Source of the DNA: Paulinella micropora | Lineage: Eukaryota; Cercozoa; Imbricatea; Euglyphida | Length of the DNA: 43,950 bases | Direction: 5' to 3' | Assembly: GCA_009731375.1 (NCBI GenBank) | Contig: BJOX01000078.1 | Span: 865,936 to 909,885, forward strand | Shown: positions 40,295 to 43,950 of the stretch, piece by piece | How positions within the stretch are numbered: the stretch's first letter is position 1 | Layout: every line of letters starts with the position of its first letter | Translations under genes and position numbers: made by a program | The notes under the pieces: generated by a model | Told to the model about the DNA's origin: nothing | Seen by the model: only the letters and a program-made list of their open reading frames with translations | Database searches by the model: none

Positions 40295-40860
40295 CGGTAT
40301 CGGTTGATATGCTGTATCTTCTTTCTCTCTTCTGGATCAGAGACCAGTTTGCCGAGGAGCTGTGCTGTTTTTGATAATAGGATATAGACATCCTTTTTAG
40401 CACGACTTTTCTCTCTTCTTTGATCCTGAGGGATCCACACATATGTATCCTTCTCTACCCCCATCTTGTTATCAAACTCTTTTTTAGTGAGGTCATAGTG
40501 GTCTTGCACCCACTGTTGTTCCTCCACTGTGATCTCCTCTCCATCACTATGAATCAAGTCGATCATTTTTCGTCCTCCTCCTCCCGTGTAGGCAGGTGGT
40601 AAGGGATTACCATATGCTCCTCCTCCTCCCGTCTCTTCTTGTTCAAATCCTCCTTCATCTTCGTCTCCTCCATATCTTCCTTCATCATCCCAGCCCTCTT
40701 CTACTCCTCCTCCTACTCCTTCATCTCCTCCTCCTCCTTCATTCAATCCTCCTCCTCCTCCTTCATTCAATCCTCTTCCTCCTCCTCCTCCTGCTTCTTC
40801 TTCTTCTCTTCTTTGATCTGCCTCCGAGAATTCACTCACTTCGGCGGTCTCTGTCGACAT
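40195..40860 (-). CDS. N-terminal Gly/Glu-rich part of the element polyprotein
   Basis: Starts MSTETAEVSEFSEADQRREE, followed by a Gly/Glu repeat region (residues about 25-95) and a more ordered part (TVEEQQWVQDHYDLTKKEFD, then DPEERKKIQHINRY) before a frameshift near residue 190. The ATG at 40860-40858 begins the longest frame. No nucleocapsid motif was found. It may be a divergent Gag or an unrelated N-terminal domain. Confidence 0.6.
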   Translation of the reverse strand: MSTETAEVSEFSEADQRREEEEAGGGGGRGLNEGGGGGLNEGGGGDEGVGGGVEEGWDDEGRYGGDEDEGGFEQEETGGGGAYGNPLPPAYTGGGGRKMIDLIHSDGEEITVEEQQWVQDHYDLTKKEFDNKMGVEKDTYVWIPQDQRREKSRAKKDVYILLSKTAQLLGKLVSDPEERKKIQHINRYRCPHGSNTWWWLVVSGLVSRAVHTSGSSETRTS

Positions 40861-41646
40861 GATGTCGTAGTAGTGATCAACAGGAGGACAGTGTCAGCTC
40901 CTATGTTTGGTTTTTGTTCGTTTGTGTTCTGTTCCTCCTTCAGTCGATTGACTAGTGAAGAGAGAAACTAATAGAGAGGGTAGGATAAGATTCCCTGTCC
41001 TCTATGAAACACTGTTTGTATGTTTGTTTTTGTTTGAGAAAAATAGTCTTTGAGACTTTCTCCGATTTCTTGTTCTCCTTACTCAGATTACTTTCTCCTC
41101 CTTCTTTTCTATATTGTATCTAGTATGAGGCACTTGGACCTACACACAGATAGTAATAGAGAAGCTAGAAAAGCTCTCCTTGAGAAGTCGACAGTCGGTC
41201 GGATAGGTTCTCAGACCTACCTTTAGAAAACGATCAGAGATTTGCAAAAATACTCTGACGTATGTGTGAGATAATGCAGATAAATGCACAAACTAGAAGG
41301 GTAGAGTGTTGTGCTCCTGTCCCTATGCTTGTTTGTGTTTTGTGTGTGTTCCTTCACTCTTCTGTCCACCTCCTTCTTCTTGGTCTCTGTGTGAGAACAG
41401 CAAGAACGACAGAGAGTTTGTATCTGATGTCTCCTTGTGAGCACACAGATACTGATTGGGCTAGAGGGTACGAGACACCTGCTTGAGACCAATCAAATTA
41501 TTTGTTTTGTGAAAGAGTTATGAGGGAGCTGTGTTGGAGTATTTGTTTTCGTCTGACGTCCCCGTGTGAGACAGGTCAGTGAAAATTCACTCTGTTGCCT
41601 GTGTGGCAAAGCAGAAAGAAATCACCCTAGTGATGTGGACTCCAAA
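40861..41646. other. Upstream flank of the - strand element
   Basis: About 790 bp without long ORFs on either strand. On the minus strand it would be the leader of the Pol element. No LTR pair could be recognised. Confidence 0.5.
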
Positions 41647-41885
41647 TGTAATGCCCCCAACGATAGCTCGAAAAAAAGTCGGTAATACAACCAAACACAG
41701 TCCTCAAGAATGAGAATGATGTCTCGTTGTATTAGCTCAGTGAAGCCAAAAAGGAAAACGGCAACAGACCAGGAATAAAATGGCATCAGGTCCAAATCCG
41801 GACAAATAATACTGAAAAACAAGCTGGTGCACCTGTCACCAGGAAAAGGTACTTTTTACCAGCTATCCGGGGGGTGATGCCTACA
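41647..41885 (+). repeat. LTR-like repeat A, copy 2 (3' truncated)
   Basis: Starts TGTAATGCCCCC, parallel to copy 1, and follows it to ggggggtgatgcctacag. There it is joined directly to repeat B. About 120-150 bp present at the end of copies 1 and 3 are missing. Confidence 0.62.
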
Positions 41886-42399
41886 GGCGGGATTGTATCT
41901 GTTGATTGAATCCATCCATTGAATTAAGTACATATTTGAACTGGTATACTGGGGGACTTACTGGGGACGCCCTAGTTAGATCCTGAGCCATCACAACCGG
42001 TCAAGATTCCTTAAGGGTTATGAAGCCTTGTGCGTGACTCCAATACCCTGAAGCACAAACCACAAAGAAAAGCCAGCTGGATTCAAGACTCCCTTCAGGC
42101 TAGAAGGGCAACCGCGGGATAGGTAGTGCCACACCTTAAGTGGCACAGAACAGGGAAGCATATTGCTCATGTGTGGGGGAGTGCACAACAACGAATATTT
42201 ACGCCATCTATGTGTCATCTGGGCGATCTGGGGCTAGGGAAAAGGGATTGACTGGAAAAGGGAAAGGGATGGATCGAGGATAACGTCGGTGGCCACTGCG
42301 GCACCGAGGACTTTCTACAAAGGGAAAAGGGGAGGCGACTGGGACACTGCAACTGTTTTGGATATGTCGTTCCCGCTGGAAGAGGAAAGGTACCAACTT
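41886..42399 (+). repeat. Dispersed repeat B, copy 2
   Basis: 514 bp matching 32657-33167. It follows repeat A directly. The A-then-B order fits LTR plus leader of the Gag-bearing element family, here without Gag. Confidence 0.65.
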
Positions 42400-42760
42400 G
42401 ACAGGATATAATGCAAGCTAACATGCAAGCTAAGTCTAAAGGTTTTGAAAATTGATGGGAGTAGCATGAAAATGAAAGATTTTAATGTATTTTAACTATT
42501 TTAAACAAAAAAGTTTTAAAAAAATTGTATTTCTAGCCGTTACAACTGTTTTTCGACCGTTAGCTATAATAAATCAAGTTTTGGCTAGATTGTGGGTTTG
42601 GCTTGCCTGAGCTTGGTTTTTCTTAGTTTTTATGTTGTTTTACATCAAAATCAACGTAATTATATTTAATTTATTGAATTCTAATGATATTACTTCAAAT
42701 TCAAATTCAAATTCAAATGTGACTAGAAATTTTCAAGTTGGTTACTGGTGGCAGCCATTC
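42400..42760. other. AT-rich unique sequence with a short TTCAAA tract
   Basis: No ORF. A hexamer repeat (ttcaaattcaaattcaaatt) lies at about 42694-42718. No other feature seen. Confidence 0.5.
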
Positions 42761-43500
42761 ACTTATAGTCGTTATACATACTCACATACTACTTGAACTA
42801 TGCATGAAATTATATTTAAATACTAGCTTGTTCCGCATATTTACAATGTTTTTGAAGCATAAAACCTGCACCGAAGCTGACACTTCAAGTTGAGAGACAT
42901 TGTTTTACACTAGTCACTGTGATCATGATAATAGTTGAACTTGAGACTTGCCACTTGTAATCGTTATACATACTCACTACCTACTTGAAGTATGCATGAA
43001 ATTATATTAATACGAGTTTGTTTAGCATATTTAATAATATAATGTTTTTGAAGCATAAAACCGGTGCGGAAGCTTATATTTCAGAGTTAGTGACAGTGTT
43101 TTACACTCAGTCACTGTGGCTCGGACCGGCTCAGCTGCCAGTGACTTGCAACTCACTTGTAATCGTTATACATACTCACTGCCTACTTGAAGTATGCATG
43201 AAATTATATTAACACCAGCTTGTTTAGCATATTTATGATTTTTTGAAGCATAAAACCGGTGCGGCCGGAAGCTTATATTTCAGAGTGAGTCACCGTGACA
43301 GTGTTTTACACCGTAGTCACTGTGCCACAGACACTCAGCATACTTGCCACTCACTTGTAACCGTTATACATACTCACTGCCTGCTTGAAGTATGCATGAA
43401 ATTATATATATCAATACGAGTTTGTTTAGCATATTTATAATAATGTTTTTGAAGCATAAAACCGGTGCGGAAGCTTAGATTTCAGTGTGAGTGACAGTGT
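42760..43500. repeat. Four-copy tandem repeat, unit about 187-202 bp
   Basis: Units start with cact-(t/g)-(a/g)ta(g/a)tcgttatacatactca near 42764, 42951, 43152 and 43352. Each carries tatgcatgaaattatatt, ttgaagcataaaaccggtgc and a short inverted repeat around gtgacagtgttttacac. No coding potential. It sits between repeat A copies 2 and 3. Confidence 0.75.
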
Positions 43501-43892
43501 TGACTTTACTACAATCCCCGAAGATAGCTCAATAAAAAGTCGGTAATACAACCAGACACAAATCCCCAAAAGAGAATGATGTCTCGTTATATTAGCTCAG
43601 TGAAGCCGAAAAGAAACTGCAACAGACCAAGGTTAAAATGGCATTAGGTCAAATCCGGCCAAACGATATTGAAAATAATGGGAAAAAACTAGGTGCACCT
43701 GACACCAGAAAAAGGGTACTTTTTACCGGCTATCCGGGGGGTGATGCCTACAGTACCCCTTCCCGTTTTTTTGACGGAAATATGCAATATTTTCGTCATA
43801 TAATTGCTGATTTCTTTTCTGCACAAACGCTACGGGGTGTCGCAACTAAGTGCATTAACCCACGGATAGACGGTGCAGTGGATATATAAAAC
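43501..43892 (+). repeat. LTR-like repeat A, copy 3 (longest)
   Basis: Starts TGACTTTACTACAATCCCC and matches copies 1 and 2. It extends to a good TATA-like gatatataaaacgc at about 43881-43894. AATAAA occurs at 43942-43947. If this is U3-R of an LTR, transcription would start near the window end. It contains an 83-codon ORF (43638-43889, GYPGGDAYSTPSRFFDGN) of unknown meaning. Confidence 0.6.
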
Positions 43893-43950
43893 GCATACGC
43901 CAGACACGAGTCAACTATAAATCTCCAGCCTCGTTTTTGTAAATAAAAAC

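Larger units (their letters stand above)
35957..40860 (-). mobile_element. Ty3/gypsy-type retroelement coding region, frameshifted, no recognisable Gag
   Basis: One long coding region of about 4.9 kb on the minus strand, now in four overlapping frames (40860-40195, 40294-39965, 40068-39199, 39190-35957). Order: Gly/acidic N-terminal part, unknown middle, RT, RNase H, H2C2-DDE integrase, GPY/F-like motif, C-terminal extension. The order RT-RH-IN identifies Ty3/gypsy (Metaviridae-like) organisation. No CCHC knuckle or aspartic-protease DTG/DSG motif was recognised. At least three frameshifts make it defective as assembled. Confidence 0.82.

Noticed and set aside
40596-40971. Leu/Ser-rich + strand frames opposite the Gly/Glu-rich N-terminal part
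   Set aside because: Complement of GGA/GAG codon repeats of the - strand frame.
35273-41646. LTRs directly flanking the - strand Pol
   Set aside because: By eye no direct repeat pairs 35273-35956 with 40861-41646. Repeat A lies on both sides, but its TATA-like end points the other way and copy 2 is truncated, so assignment to this element is not supported.

Overview
The window comes from a eukaryotic nuclear genome, most likely an alga or other protist; the species cannot be told from the sequence. The evidence is GT-AG split genes, a tRNA-derived SINE-like family, LTR-retrotransposon remnants, tetranucleotide microsatellites covering most of the first 30 kb, and seven assembly gaps (N runs). 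No CRISPR array, operon, rRNA or intact tRNA gene was seen.

Positions 1117-31246 (+ strand) can be read as one split gene, open at its 5' end. I propose 26 exons (3402 nt, 1133 residues plus a TGA stop) that keep one reading frame across all 25 junctions. Coding sequence is only about 11% of the locus. The product is an RGS (regulator of G-protein signalling) protein. Exons 1-3 carry the alpha3-alpha4 part of the RGS fold (GLTNAF..., [23 protein letters not shown]). Exons 20-24 carry alpha5 to the end (MLRIYDMYIK, VNVPSR, AQGEIYALMQADTFTRF). Between these halves, exons 4-19 encode about 890 residues of Ser/Thr/Pro/Asn/Gln-rich low-complexity sequence, apparently a very large insertion in the alpha4-alpha5 loop.

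The introns hold ATCT, ACCT, ACAT, ACTT, GATA and ACTTT repeats, AAT and TAG triplets, and TC, TA and GA dinucleotides. Embedded in them are many truncated copies ('shards') of the neighbouring exons. 5'-half copies, each with its acceptor, usually lie upstream of the full exon, and 3'-half copies, each with its donor, usually lie downstream. This is clearest at exons 4, 6, 7, 12, 13 and 21. Exons 17 and 18 are complete duplicates that keep the frame. Introns 4 and 19 also carry SINE-like elements.

After the stop, 31.25-32.65 kb is mostly unrecognised sequence. From 32.65 kb to the end is retroelement territory. It holds a degenerate + strand Gag-like gene with two zinc knuckles, and a frameshifted - strand Ty3/gypsy-type Pol (RT, RNase H, integrase with D-D-35-E, and a ~290-residue C-terminal extension). 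It also holds three copies of a TG-starting LTR-like repeat (A), two copies of a leader-like repeat (B), and a four-copy ~190-200 bp tandem repeat. Gag-like and Pol sequences lie back to back in opposite orientation.
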